Positions 25,542-34,917 of a stretch of DNA of 64,000 bases are shown here, piece by piece. Position 1 is the first letter of the stretch; every line of letters begins with the position of its first letter. The DNA is from Hyphomicrobium_A sp963817485. GTDB lineage: Bacteria > Pseudomonadota > Alphaproteobacteria > Rhizobiales > Hyphomicrobiaceae. Position numbers and translations under genes: made by a program. The stretch spans positions 43,080 through 107,079 of the forward strand of contig CAWFOR010000025.1 of the NCBI GenBank assembly GCA_963817485.1. Reading direction: 5' to 3'. A model generated the notes under the pieces. That model was not told the origin of the DNA, did no database searches, and was given only the letters and a program-made list of their open reading frames with translations.

Positions 25542-27527
25542 ATGGCGCTCGAGACCGAGCGATCGCGAGAGTATCCACTCAACGGCGGTCTCGCGGCGCT
25601 CAAGAGCGGCGCGAACGACGCCATAGGTGCGATCGCAAGGGCCGGCCGGCGCCTCGTCCAAACCTCGCGCGCCGCCGGTTCGGCCGCAGCTGGCAAGGCT
25701 GCGGCGGCGGCGATTGCGATCCGACGCCAGGGTCGCACTGCGCGGGCCAAGCTGTCCGCGTTCGCTACCGCCCCGGCAAACTTCGGGCCCATCGAGCGCT
25801 GGTTCCGGCGCCAGCCGATCGTCCGCTTCTTCTCCGCGAGCCTCCTGCGGCGAATCCTCGTCTCCAACCTGATGGGGTTCTTCATCCTGCTGGGTGGCAT
25901 CCTCTACCTCGGATGGTTCCACACCTGGCTGATCGACGCCAAGCTCGACGCCTTGAAGACCCAGGGCAAGATCATCGCCGACGCCATTGCGGGTAATGCC
26001 ACGGTGGTGCGCGAGCACATCGTGCTCGACCCCAACAAGCTGCCCGACACGCCCGACTCGCCGCAGCAGTTCCCCGACGATGGCCTCGCAGCGCTCGAGC
26101 TCTCGATCCATCCCGAGGACGTCACGCCGATCCTGCGCAAGCTGATCCAGCCGACCAACACGCGCGCCCGCGTCTATGCTCGCGATGGCACGCTGATCGT
26201 CGATACCGCCCGCTCGCTGGCGCAGTGGACCGCGCTCCGCCATGAACCCGGCGACAAGCGCCAGCCCAGGACGCAGAACGTCTGGACCATGGTGACGCGC
26301 TACTTCTTCAAGGAGCCGATCCCGGTCTACCAGGAGATCGGCAGCGGCAACGGCATGGCCTACAAGGAGGTCCGCGCCGCGCTCGATGGTGAGGAGCGCA
26401 GCATGCTTCTGCTCAACAAGAAGGGCGAGCAGATCGTCTCGATGGCGCTTCCGATACGCCGCTTCAAGAACGTGCAGGGCGTGCTTCTGCTGTCCACGCT
26501 CCCCGGCCAGATCGACAAGATCCTGCGCGAGGAGCGCACCGTCATCCTGGTCCTCGCGGCGGTTGCGCTGCTCGCTTCCGTGGTGACCTCGCTTCTGCTC
26601 GCGCGCACGGTTGCGGGCCCGATGCGACGCCTGTCGGCGGCCGCGGACCAGGTGAGCCGCAACATCGCCGCGCCCCAGCAGCTCCCGGAGCTTGCCGACC
26701 GCCACGACGAGGTGGGCCAGATGGCCGGCGCCTTCCAGGCCATGACGGCGGCGCTCTACAAGCGCATCGAGGCGAGCGAGAAATTCGCAGCCGACGTCGC
26801 ACACGAGCTCAAGAACCCGCTCACCGCCGCCCGCTCGACCGCCGAATCGCTGGGATATGCCAAAACCGACGAGCAGCGCGATCAGCTCATCGAGCAAATC
26901 CAGATGGAGCTGAAGCGCCTCAACCGGCTCATCACCGACGTCTCCAACGCCTCCCGCCTCGACGCGGAGCTTGCGCGCAAAGAGATGCGCGCCATCGACG
27001 TGACGACGATGCTGCGCAACGTGGTGACCATCTTCCGCGACATCATCGGCAGCGACAGCCGCCGCATCGAGCTCGTCATCGCGCCGGAGTCTGCCGCCGG
27101 AGCCTATTTCATCGTCGGCGACGAGGGCCGGCTCGGGCAGGTGCTGACGAACCTTCTCGACAACGCCGTCTCCTTCTCGCCGGAAGGCGGAGTGGTGACC
27201 CTGCGGGCGCGCACCTCGGGACCGTTCGTCGAGATCCTGGTCGAGGACCAGGGGCCCGGCATCCCGACCGACCGCCTCGACATGATCTTCGACCGCTTCT
27301 ACTCCGATCGCCCGGCCACCGATCAGAGTCGCGGCAAAAATTCGGGGCTCGGCTTGAGCATCTCGCGCGAGATCGCACTCGCTCACGGCGGCCAGATCAT
27401 CGCCAACAACCGCTACGAGAGCGGAGCCGGCGCCAGCGCGCAGCCGGTTGGCGCCTGCTTCGTCATTCGCCTCCCTATCGCCAGCGCGGCACAGCGCGGA
27501 GGGGCCCCGGTTGGCCGACGCAGTTGA
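25542..27527 (+). CDS. chvG: ChvG (ExoS-type) sensor histidine kinase
   Basis: 661 residues. A long cytoplasmic Ala-rich N-terminus (1-100), membrane helix 1 (LMGFFILLGGILYLGWF), a periplasmic sensor of about 240 residues, membrane helix 2 (VILVLAAVALLASVVTSLLLA), HAMP, HisKA with the phospho-acceptor His in FAADVAHELKNPLTAARST, and HATPase motifs (LLDNAVSFSPEGG, VEDQGPGIPTDR, SGLGLSISREIALAHGG). It phosphorylates ChvI and in relatives is held in check by periplasmic ExoR; ExoR is not in this window. ATG 25542 is chosen since it follows GGAGGG; six upstream codons overlap chvI's end. Confidence 0.94.
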   Translation: MALETERSREYPLNGGLAALKSGANDAIGAIARAGRRLVQTSRAAGSAAAGKAAAAAIAIRRQGRTARAKLSAFATAPANFGPIERWFRRQPIVRFFSASLLRRILVSNLMGFFILLGGILYLGWFHTWLIDAKLDALKTQGKIIADAIAGNATVVREHIVLDPNKLPDTPDSPQQFPDDGLAALELSIHPEDVTPILRKLIQPTNTRARVYARDGTLIVDTARSLAQWTALRHEPGDKRQPRTQNVWTMVTRYFFKEPIPVYQEIGSGNGMAYKEVRAALDGEERSMLLLNKKGEQIVSMALPIRRFKNVQGVLLLSTLPGQIDKILREERTVILVLAAVALLASVVTSLLLARTVAGPMRRLSAAADQVSRNIAAPQQLPELADRHDEVGQMAGAFQAMTAALYKRIEASEKFAADVAHELKNPLTAARSTAESLGYAKTDEQRDQLIEQIQMELKRLNRLITDVSNASRLDAELARKEMRAIDVTTMLRNVVTIFRDIIGSDSRRIELVIAPESAAGAYFIVGDEGRLGQVLTNLLDNAVSFSPEGGVVTLRARTSGPFVEILVEDQGPGIPTDRLDMIFDRFYSDRPATDQSRGKNSGLGLSISREIALAHGGQIIANNRYESGAGASAQPVGACFVIRLPIASAAQRGGAPVGRRS

Positions 27528-27984
27528 GAACGTCCACGGGACGGCGGTTGCGCTCGGCGGCAACGCGGCGCTCATCCGCGGGGCGCCGGGGTCTGGCAAA
27601 TCCGACTTGGCGCTGCGCTGCCTCGCGATAGCCCCGACCGCGCTCATTCCCTGCCCCGCAGCGCTCGTTGCCGACGACCGCGTCGACCTGCGCCGCTCGG
27701 GCGACCGCATCGTGGCCGAGGCTCCTGCGACGATCCGCGGCAAGCTCGAGGTGCGCGGATTGGGGGTGTTGAGCGTTTCTTGCATAGGGAGAGCGGAGCT
27801 CGTGCTGGTCGCCGACCTCACCCCGCTCGACCAAATCGAGCGCCTGCCTGATCCTGCGCCCGTCACGGAGCTGTTGGGTGTGCGCCTGCCCCTCATACAC
27901 ATCGCCCCCTTCACCGGCTCGGCGCCCGTCAAGCTGCTGCTGGCGCTAGCGCAGACACTGCGCAAGCCGGGCGAAGGCGTTTAG
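27511..27984 (+). CDS. hprK: HPr kinase/phosphorylase, short alphaproteobacterial form
   Basis: 157 residues, half the length of the Gram-positive enzyme because the N-terminal domain is absent, as usual in alphaproteobacteria. Walker A is IRGAPGSGKSDLALR; the K3 loop region and the end GSAPVKLLLALAQTLRK are present. It phosphorylates a Ser of HPr. The start is most likely the TTG at 27511, preceded by GGAGGGG within the last codons of chvG; the genes overlap by 17 bp and are surely co-transcribed. This cluster links envelope signalling to the PTS. Confidence 0.9.
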   Translation: MADAVENVHGTAVALGGNAALIRGAPGSGKSDLALRCLAIAPTALIPCPAALVADDRVDLRRSGDRIVAEAPATIRGKLEVRGLGVLSVSCIGRAELVLVADLTPLDQIERLPDPAPVTELLGVRLPLIHIAPFTGSAPVKLLLALAQTLRKPGEGV

Positions 27985-28173
27985 CAGGGTGGCGACTACC
28001 CCCTTGCGCCGCCGCCGAACACTTGTAAATTCTGCCCCGGCCGCAAGACCGGCCCGCGGCATGACCGGATCTACGACCGTTCGTGGGCGGGGACCGACGA
28101 AGCTACTGGCAGCGTTCCACCGCCTGCGCCCGCCCAAACCCGCGGGACGAAGAGACGAGGTCGGCTCTAATCC

Positions 28174-28578
28174 ATGATCGGACTTGTCATCGTCACGCAT
28201 TGTGGGCTGGCGCTCGAGTTCCGGTCTGCGCTGGAGCACGTCGTCGGCCCGCAGACTCAGCTCGAGACCATCTCGATCGGCCCCGAGGACGACATGGCGG
28301 TGCGGCGAAAACAGATCCTCGACGCCATCAATCGCACCAACACCGGCGATGGTGTCATCATCCTCACCGACATGTTCGGCGGCACGCCGTCGAACCTGGC
28401 GATCTCGGTCATGGACGAAGCGCCCGTCGAGGTTATCGCGGGCATTAATTTACCAATTCTGGTCAAGCTCGCGAGCGTGCGGGGCGAGCTTCCGCTCGCC
28501 GATGCGGTCGTCAGCGCCCGCGAGGCGGGGCGCAAGTACATCAAGATAGCGAGCCAAGAGCTGTCGGGCGAAAGTTGA
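28174..28578 (+). CDS. PTS EIIA component, mannose family (regulatory)
   Basis: 134 residues. His9 in LVIVTHCGLALEF is the phosphorylated residue of EIIA(Man) domains, and the fold signature IILTDMFGGTPSNLAISVM is intact. No EIIB, EIIC or EIID partner occurs here, and such orphan EIIA proteins in alphaproteobacteria are part of an incomplete, regulatory PTS. It follows hprK by 189 bp and precedes HPr by 10 bp. Confidence 0.92.
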   Translation: MIGLVIVTHCGLALEFRSALEHVVGPQTQLETISIGPEDDMAVRRKQILDAINRTNTGDGVIILTDMFGGTPSNLAISVMDEAPVEVIAGINLPILVKLASVRGELPLADAVVSAREAGRKYIKIASQELSGES

Positions 28579-28588
28579 GCGTCAACGC

Positions 28589-28894
28589 ATGCCGGAGATC
28601 AAGGACAGCCTGCGTCCCGAGGCGGTGGTCACCATCCGCAATCGCAAGGGGCTGCACGCGCGCGCCTCCGCGAAATTCGTGAAGCTGGCCGAAGGTTTCG
28701 ACGCCACGATCATGGTCACGCGCGAAGGCCATTCCGTCGAAGGCACCTCGATCATGGGGCTGATGATGCTGGCGGCCGGACCCGGGTCCACCCTGCATTT
28801 GCGCGCGCAAGGTCCACAGGGACCGGAGGCGCTGCAGGCGCTCATCGCGCTCGTCGAGGCGGGCTTCGACGAGGACTGCATCGAGGACGCTTGA
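28589..28894 (+). CDS. ptsH: HPr phosphocarrier protein
   Basis: 101 residues. His23 in RKGLHARASAKFVKLA is the site phosphorylated by enzyme I; Ser54 in EGTSIMGLMMLAAGPG is at the position phosphorylated by HprK, whose gene is two upstream. It passes phosphate to the neighbouring EIIA. Last gene of the chvI-hprK-PTS run; a hairpin terminator follows at 28929. Confidence 0.94.
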   Translation: MPEIKDSLRPEAVVTIRNRKGLHARASAKFVKLAEGFDATIMVTREGHSVEGTSIMGLMMLAAGPGSTLHLRAQGPQGPEALQALIALVEAGFDEDCIEDA

Positions 28895-28928
28895 GCGCCC
28901 CCAAGAGTCGAGACCGCCGCAAGAAAAA

Positions 28929-28954
28929 GGACGCCCGGAGATGGGCGCCCTTTT
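28929..28954 (+). terminator. Hairpin terminator after ptsH
   Basis: GGACGCCC-GGAGAT-GGGCGCCC (one mismatch) is followed by TTTT. It lies between the ptsH stop and the convergent TadG-like gene. Confidence 0.7.
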
Positions 28955-28980
28955 CCCGCTGCGGGGCTGGGTCGTAGAGG

Positions 28981-30441
28981 CTACTTCGAAAGATAAAGCG
29001 AGGTGAGCTTCAGCGCGATGTCGCGGAACGCCTGCTTCAACTGATCGCCGTCATCCGCATTATAGAATTTCACCGGATCCAACGGGCTGGTCGGTGGGCT
29101 CGCGCACTGGCTCAACGTGTCGATGGCAGTCTGGTTGCCGCCGAGCTGAAATCCGACCGTGTAGATGGTGATACCCTTGGCCTTCATGGCCGTGCACAGC
29201 GAGCGTGCCTGCGGCGTCGAGCAGCCGTTGGCAGCCTGCGGACATGATGTCGTCGATCCGTAGTTGGCGGAAATGCCGTTGGAGTCGTACTGCGTGTTGT
29301 ATTCGCCGTCGGTCATCAGGATCGCGATCTTCTGCACGCTATCGGTGCCGTAGGCCACGGGCGTGCTCGAGGGCCAAAGCGATGCCCAGTTGGGCGACAG
29401 CGTGTACCAAGCCCATGCGGTGCCGAGCTGACCGGCGGTGCCACCGGTAGCTGTGAGGCCCGATATCTTGTCCAGAAGCGTCTGCTTCGTGCTGGTGAGC
29501 GGCACGAGCGCCGCGCTGGACGGGACCGTGCAGGTGCCCTGGGTGGCGTTCCCAGTCTTCACGGTGTAGTGCCCCATTACGTACTGGCCAGACTTCGGCG
29601 CCGCGTCCGTATACTTCTGGCTCCCGGTGCGCTCGACGACGCAGTCCGACAAGAGGTACGTGGTGCCTGAAACGGCCTTCGACTTCGACAGGGTGCCGCG
29701 TGCCTTGGTTAGTGCCGACGGCGGCGGCCGGACGTCCTCCGAAAATGGCACGATCGCCATCTTGGAGGTGTACTTGCTCTGGTCTGCCCAGATCACGACG
29801 TTGATCAGGTCGGCAGCCGCGGCCTTGAGGTCCTGTAGCTTGGTTGTATATGTGGAGCCCCAGCCCGAGCCGTCATTCATCGAGCCCGTGATATCGACCA
29901 TCAGGGAGATCTCGAGGCTCTTACCGCTGTTGCTTCCGCCGCCGCCGCTGCCAGGGCTGCCGCTGCCAGGGCCGCCGAGCGCAAGCTGGGACTGCGAGAA
30001 GTTCGCCTGCGAGGGAGTGATCAGCGGCAGCTTGTCGATGTTGGCGATCTGCAGAAACGGCGTCTGGATGTAGGCGGTGCCGGTCGCTGAGATCGACATG
30101 CCATCATCGCCGACGGCGAAGGCGATTGTGTCGCCCGTCACCGGGAGCCTGGTTGCAACGTTCTGGCTGTAGAATTTCTGCGCGGTCGCGACGGCGCCGG
30201 CGGTATCGCCGCTGTTGGTCTGAAGCCAGCGGCCGCCGGCGAGGACTGCCGAGTCGACCGCCGATACGGTCTGGTCGCGCGCGTGCAGCCAGCGGCCCAC
30301 GTCGACCGCGGCACCGATCGCCAGCATCAGCACCAAGCCCATCAACGCCCAGACGACCGCGATGTTGCCGGAGCGATCCGCTCCAAAGCGGGCAAGGCCA
30401 CGCAAGCCGCAACGATCGCGGCGCGCGAAAATCGTCCTCAT
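28981..30441 (-). CDS. TadG-like pilus-assembly protein with von Willebrand A domain
   Basis: 486 residues. A basic N-terminus and single hydrophobic helix with the TadE/G pattern (RSGNIAVVWALMGLVLMLAI) are followed by DVGRWLHARDQTVSAVDSAV. From about residue 180 a vWA domain has the metal site MVDITGSMNDGSGW and MTDGEYNTQYDSNG. A Gly/Ser linker (GGPGSGSPGSGGGGSNSG) joins the parts. Such proteins sit at the inner membrane and take part in Flp/Tad pilus or adhesion functions. It stands alone here; no other tad genes are near. Confidence 0.85.
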   Translation of the reverse strand: MRTIFARRDRCGLRGLARFGADRSGNIAVVWALMGLVLMLAIGAAVDVGRWLHARDQTVSAVDSAVLAGGRWLQTNSGDTAGAVATAQKFYSQNVATRLPVTGDTIAFAVGDDGMSISATGTAYIQTPFLQIANIDKLPLITPSQANFSQSQLALGGPGSGSPGSGGGGSNSGKSLEISLMVDITGSMNDGSGWGSTYTTKLQDLKAAAADLINVVIWADQSKYTSKMAIVPFSEDVRPPPSALTKARGTLSKSKAVSGTTYLLSDCVVERTGSQKYTDAAPKSGQYVMGHYTVKTGNATQGTCTVPSSAALVPLTSTKQTLLDKISGLTATGGTAGQLGTAWAWYTLSPNWASLWPSSTPVAYGTDSVQKIAILMTDGEYNTQYDSNGISANYGSTTSCPQAANGCSTPQARSLCTAMKAKGITIYTVGFQLGGNQTAIDTLSQCASPPTSPLDPVKFYNADDGDQLKQAFRDIALKLTSLYLSK

Positions 30442-30786
30442 GGATACGCCACTCCTGTAGTACTTTTGGTGTGTTTGTTTTGCCGCAATATGGAGTTTTG
30501 CAAATGTAAGAATAGTAAAAGTACTAAAATTTATTAGTCTTAGCTAACAACATCTTACGCGGCGTTCGTGATCGGCAAGGTAAATATTACATTGATGACT
30601 GCATCGTCCTGAATGAGCAGTAATCGCTGCACCGGAGGCTGTGGGCCGAGCGGATTCGAGCCGACGAGCCGGCAGCATATAAGGACTTGTTTATATCTTG
30701 TTGCGGTGCCCGCTGCGGGTCGATAGAACCAGCGCAACCCAATCAGGCGGCGGCCGCCGGTCGCCCAGCAGGAAAAGGAGCAAGCG
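30442..30786. other. Intergenic region between TadG-like gene and ahcY
   Basis: 345 bp without a supported gene. The part 30460-30610 is much richer in A and T than the rest of the window and probably holds the divergent promoters. I looked for an S-adenosylhomocysteine riboswitch before ahcY and did not find its conserved core. An AAAAGGAG ribosome site lies just before the ahcY ATG. Confidence 0.5.
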
Positions 30787-32190
30787 ATGGGTCGTGGTAC
30801 CGACTACGTCGTCAAGGACATCTCTCTCAGCGAGTGGGGCCGCAAGGAGATCGCCATCGCCGAAACCGAGATGCCGGGCCTGATGGCGACGCGCGAGGAA
30901 TTCGGCACGGCAAAGCCCCTGAAGGGCGCCCGCATCGCCGGCTCGCTGCACATGACCATCCAGACCGCGGTGCTGATCGAGACGCTGGCGGCCCTCGGCG
31001 CCGACATCCGCTGGGCCTCCTGCAACATCTACTCGACCCAGGACCATGCCGCCGCCGCCATCGCGGCCGCCGGCATCCCCGTGTTCGCCTTCAAGGGCGA
31101 GACTCTGAAGGAGTACTGGGACTTCACGCGCCGCATCCTCGAGTGGGGCGACGGCGGCACGCCCAACCTCATTCTCGACGACGGCGGCGACGCCACGCTG
31201 CTCGTGCACCTCGGCCTGCGCGCGGAGAAGGGCGACACCGCCTTCCTCGACAAGCCCGGCTCCGAGGAGGAGGAGGTGCTGTTCGCGCTGATCAAGCGCA
31301 CGCTCAAGGAGAAGCCCGGCTGGTTCGCCGAGCTGGCAAAGAACATCAAGGGCGTCTCCGAGGAGACGACAACCGGCGTCCATCGCCTCTATGAGATGCA
31401 GAAGAAGGGCGCGCTGCTCTTCCCCGCGATCAACGTCAACGATTCCGTGACCAAGTCGAAGTTCGACAACCTCTACGGCTGCCGCGAGAGCCTCGTCGAC
31501 GGCATCCGCCGCGGCACCGATGTGATGATGGCGGGCAAGGTTGCGATGGTGGCGGGCTTCGGCGACGTGGGCAAAGGCTCGGCCGCCTCGCTGCGCAACG
31601 CCGGCTGCCGCGTCATGGTCTCCGAGATCGACCCAATCTGCGCCCTGCAGGCCGCCATGGAGGGCTACGAGGTCGTGACGATGGAGGACGCGGCTCCCCG
31701 CGCCGACATCTTCGTGACCGCGACCGGCAACAAGGACGTGATCAAGGTCGATCACATGCGCAGCATGAAGGATCGCGCCATCGTCGCCAACATCGGGCAT
31801 TTCGACAACGAGATCGAGGTCGCGGGCCTCAAGAACCTCAAGTGGCACAACGTCAAGCCGCAGGTGGACGAGATCGAGTTCCCGGACGGCAAGCGCATCA
31901 TCCTGTTGTCGGAAGGGCGCCTCGTGAACCTCGGCAACGCCATGGGCCATCCCTCGTTCGTCATGTCGGCGTCGTTTACGAACCAGACGCTGGCGCAGAT
32001 GGAGCTGTGGGCGAACGCCGGCACGTACGAGAAGAAGGTCTACACGTTGCCCAAGCACCTCGACGAGAAGGTCGCGCGCCTGCATCTGAAGAAGATCGGC
32101 GTGAGGCTCACCAAGCTGACGCCCGAGCAGGCGACCTACATCGGCGTGAAGGAGCAGGGCCCGTACAAGGCCGACCACTACCGTTATTGA
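30787..32190 (+). CDS. ahcY: Adenosylhomocysteinase
   Basis: 467 residues. Conserved segments include GSLHMTIQTAVLIETLAALG, ASCNIYSTQDHAAAAIA, the catalytic DSVTKSKFDNLYGCRESL, the NAD+ site AGFGDVGKGSAASLRNAG and the C-terminal KADHYRY tail that reaches into the neighbour subunit's NAD site. It splits S-adenosylhomocysteine into adenosine and homocysteine in the methyl cycle. The length is typical of the bacterial form with the 40-residue insert. Located between the PTS/ChvGI block and divL, a common order in Hyphomicrobiales. Confidence 0.97.
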   Translation: MGRGTDYVVKDISLSEWGRKEIAIAETEMPGLMATREEFGTAKPLKGARIAGSLHMTIQTAVLIETLAALGADIRWASCNIYSTQDHAAAAIAAAGIPVFAFKGETLKEYWDFTRRILEWGDGGTPNLILDDGGDATLLVHLGLRAEKGDTAFLDKPGSEEEEVLFALIKRTLKEKPGWFAELAKNIKGVSEETTTGVHRLYEMQKKGALLFPAINVNDSVTKSKFDNLYGCRESLVDGIRRGTDVMMAGKVAMVAGFGDVGKGSAASLRNAGCRVMVSEIDPICALQAAMEGYEVVTMEDAAPRADIFVTATGNKDVIKVDHMRSMKDRAIVANIGHFDNEIEVAGLKNLKWHNVKPQVDEIEFPDGKRIILLSEGRLVNLGNAMGHPSFVMSASFTNQTLAQMELWANAGTYEKKVYTLPKHLDEKVARLHLKKIGVRLTKLTPEQATYIGVKEQGPYKADHYRY

Positions 32191-32375
32191 GGCGATCTGC
32201 GGCTTCTCCGCAGCAGTCCCCGCAAACTCACCGGCGGGCACCCGATTCGGGGGCCCGCCGACTGGCCACGCCCGTTAACCCTCCGCATAATCGCGCGTGA
32301 TTCGCCTCGCGGGCCTTTGCCTTTAGCTCGTTGTGTCTCTGCCCTCGGGTTCCCATTTTCCTGCCACGGATCCCG

Positions 32376-34905
32376 ATGCAAGCAGCCGAAAATACCCCAC
32401 GAATTGGCATGCGACGCGACCTCGCCGGTCTCATGGCCGCGAGCGTTGCCGGCGTGCTGCTGCTCGTGGGCGGGATCGCTGCCGGCGGCGAGATGCTGTT
32501 CGGGCTGTCCCTGAAGCAACTTTCGGTGGTCGCCGTCATCGGCGGCATGGTCGTCCTCGGACTTGTGCTCGCCTGGTTCACGGCAGGGCGGGCGCGGCGC
32601 GAGGCGCAAGCCGCGCGCAACGAGAGCGCCGACCTGAGGCGCAGCCTTGCTGCCGCCGATTCGGTCATCCGCTCCGAGCCGCAGATCCTCGTCTCGTGGG
32701 CGCAGAACGAGCCCCTGCGCGTCGTTGCCCAATCGCTGAGGGGGGTGCCTGGCCTTCCCGACAGCCCCGATCGCTTCCTGCGCTTCGGCCAGTGGCTGGA
32801 GCACGGCTCCGGCGCGACCCTCAAGATGGCGCTCGACGCGTTGTTTGCCAGCGGGCGGCCGTTCAACATCATCGTGCGCACGCTCGCCGGCGGCAACGTC
32901 GAGGCGGAGGGGCGGACGGCTGGCGGCCGCGCCATCCTGCGCCTGCGCGACGTGGCGGGGCATCGGGACGAGGTCGCCCGCGTCCAGGCCGAGCACCAGC
33001 GCCTCGCGCACGAGGTCCGCGCCAGCCGGGCCCTGCTCGATACGCTACCCATGCCCGTGTGGCTGCGCGGAAAGGACGGGCGCCTCACCTGGGTGAACAA
33101 CGCCTACGTGAAGGCCGTGGAGGCGCACAGTCGCGCGGAGGTGCAGGAGCGCCAGATCGAGCTTCTCGGAGCAGCGCCAGCGCCGCACCGCCGCGCGCAT
33201 GCTCTCGCGCGGAGAGAGCTATCGCGGCCGCGTTCCACTCATCATCGGCGGCGAGCGCCGGCTGCACGACGTGACCGTCATCCCCTACGAGGATGCGACC
33301 GCTGCGGCTGCAATCGACGTGACTGCGATCGAGAAGGCGCAGGGCGATCTCGACCGCCAGATCGTCGCCTACGACCGCACGCTCGACCGCGTCGCCTCTG
33401 CCGTCGCCGTTTTCAGCCGCCAGCAGCAGCTCATCTTCTTCAACGAGGCCTACGCCACGTTGTGGAAGCTCGATGCCGAGTGGCTCAAGACGCGGCCCAC
33501 GGACGGCGCCGTGCTCGACCGCCTGCGCGAGCTCGGGCGGCTGCCGGAGGTCGTCAACTACCCCGAGTGGAAGTCGAAGGTGCTTTCCTGCTACGGCGAG
33601 GCCTCCGCGCAGGAAGACTGGTGGCACCTGCCAGACGGCCGCATGCTGCACGTCATGACCGAGAAGCGGTCCGACGGCGGCGTGACCTACCTGTTTATCG
33701 ACGAGACAGAGCGGCTGGCGCTCGAGCGCGAGTACAATGCGCTGATCGACGTGCAGCGCGAAACGCTCGACAGCCTCAAGGAGGGCGTCGCGGTGTTCGC
33801 GACCGACGGGCGGCTCAAGCTGTTCAACTCCGCCTTCGCCGAGATCTGGAACCTGTCGCGGCGCGTGCTCGCCGAGAGCCCGCACATCGACGAGTTCATT
33901 GCGCTCGCTCGCGTCAACTACGAGGACGTTCCGACGTGGAACCGCATCGGCGGCATCGCCACGTCGTTCTCGGAGGAGCGCGATGCCTTCGAAGGGCAGA
34001 TGGTTCGCCCCGACCACTCCATCATCGACTACGCGGCGATGCCGCTCCCCGATGGCGCCACGCTGCTGACGTTCGCCGACGTGACGGATGCCAAGAGCTA
34101 CCAGCGCGCGCTGGAGGAGCGCAACGAGGCCCTGATCGCGGCCGACCGCATGAAGAACGACTTCATCAGCCACGTGTCCTACGAGCTGCGCACGCCGCTG
34201 ACCAACATCATCGGCTTCAGCGAGTTGCTTTCCAATCCGCAGATCGGGCTCCTCAACGAGAAGCAGCACGAGTACCTCGGCGACATCTCGGCCTCCTCGA
34301 AGACGCTGCTCGCGATCATCGACGACATCCTGACGCTGGCGACGATGGACGCCGGCGCCATGGAGCTGAAGCTCGGGCCGGTCGGCGTGCGCCAGGTCAT
34401 CGACGCGGCGATCCTCGGCATCAGCGAAGCCGCACATCGCTCGCGCCTCACGCTGCACATCGCGGTTGCCGACGACGCGACGCAGTTCGTCGCGGACGAG
34501 GCGCGCGTGCGGCAGATCCTCTATAACCTCTTGTCGAACGCGGTGGGCTTCTCCAAGCCGGGTGACATCGTCCGCATCAGTTGCCGGCGCGACGACGGCA
34601 TGATGGTGTTCACGGTCGAGGACCAGGGCATCGGCATCCCCAAGGACCAGCTGTGGCGGGTGTTCGAGCGCTTCGAAAGCCGCAGCCACGGATCTGGGCA
34701 CCGCGGCGCCGGCCTCGGCCTTTCTATCGTCAAAGCCCTGGTCGAGCTTCACGGCGGCACCGTCTCGCTCGAATCGGAGCCGGGGCTCGGCACGCGCGTC
34801 ACGGTGCGGCTGCCGCAAGACGGGCGCACGCTCCCGGGCGAGGAGCCCGGATCGCCTCAACAAGGCCTTGTCCGGCCGCTATCCACCGGCGGCACCGCCG
34901 CATAG
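32376..34905 (+). CDS. divL: DivL-type cell-cycle kinase homologue (Tyr in place of His), frameshifted near 33168
   Basis: About 840 residues over the full extent. Two N-terminal membrane helices (LMAASVAGVLLLVGGIAA; VVAVIGGMVVLGLVLAW), several PAS-like domains, then a HisKA-like region reading FISHVSYELRTPLTNIIGF. The usual His in SHELRTPL is Tyr (codon 34180-34182), the hallmark of DivL, which controls CckA-CtrA in the alphaproteobacterial cell cycle. HATPase boxes are intact (QILYNLLSNAVGFSKPG, VEDQGIGIPKD, GAGLGLSIVKAL). One extra base near 33168 breaks the frame within a PAS region; the sequence continues EQRQRRTAARMLSRGESY. Lies between ahcY and tsaE. Confidence 0.88.
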
Positions 34906-34917
34906 TGTGATCCCCCG

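Noticed and set aside
30555..30737. 60-codon minus-strand frame before ahcY
   Set aside because: No ribosome site, no domain pattern, overlaps the likely ahcY leader.
30600..30786. Possible S-adenosylhomocysteine riboswitch upstream of ahcY
   Set aside because: The conserved core and pseudoknot arrangement could not be found by eye; a covariance-model search would be decisive.
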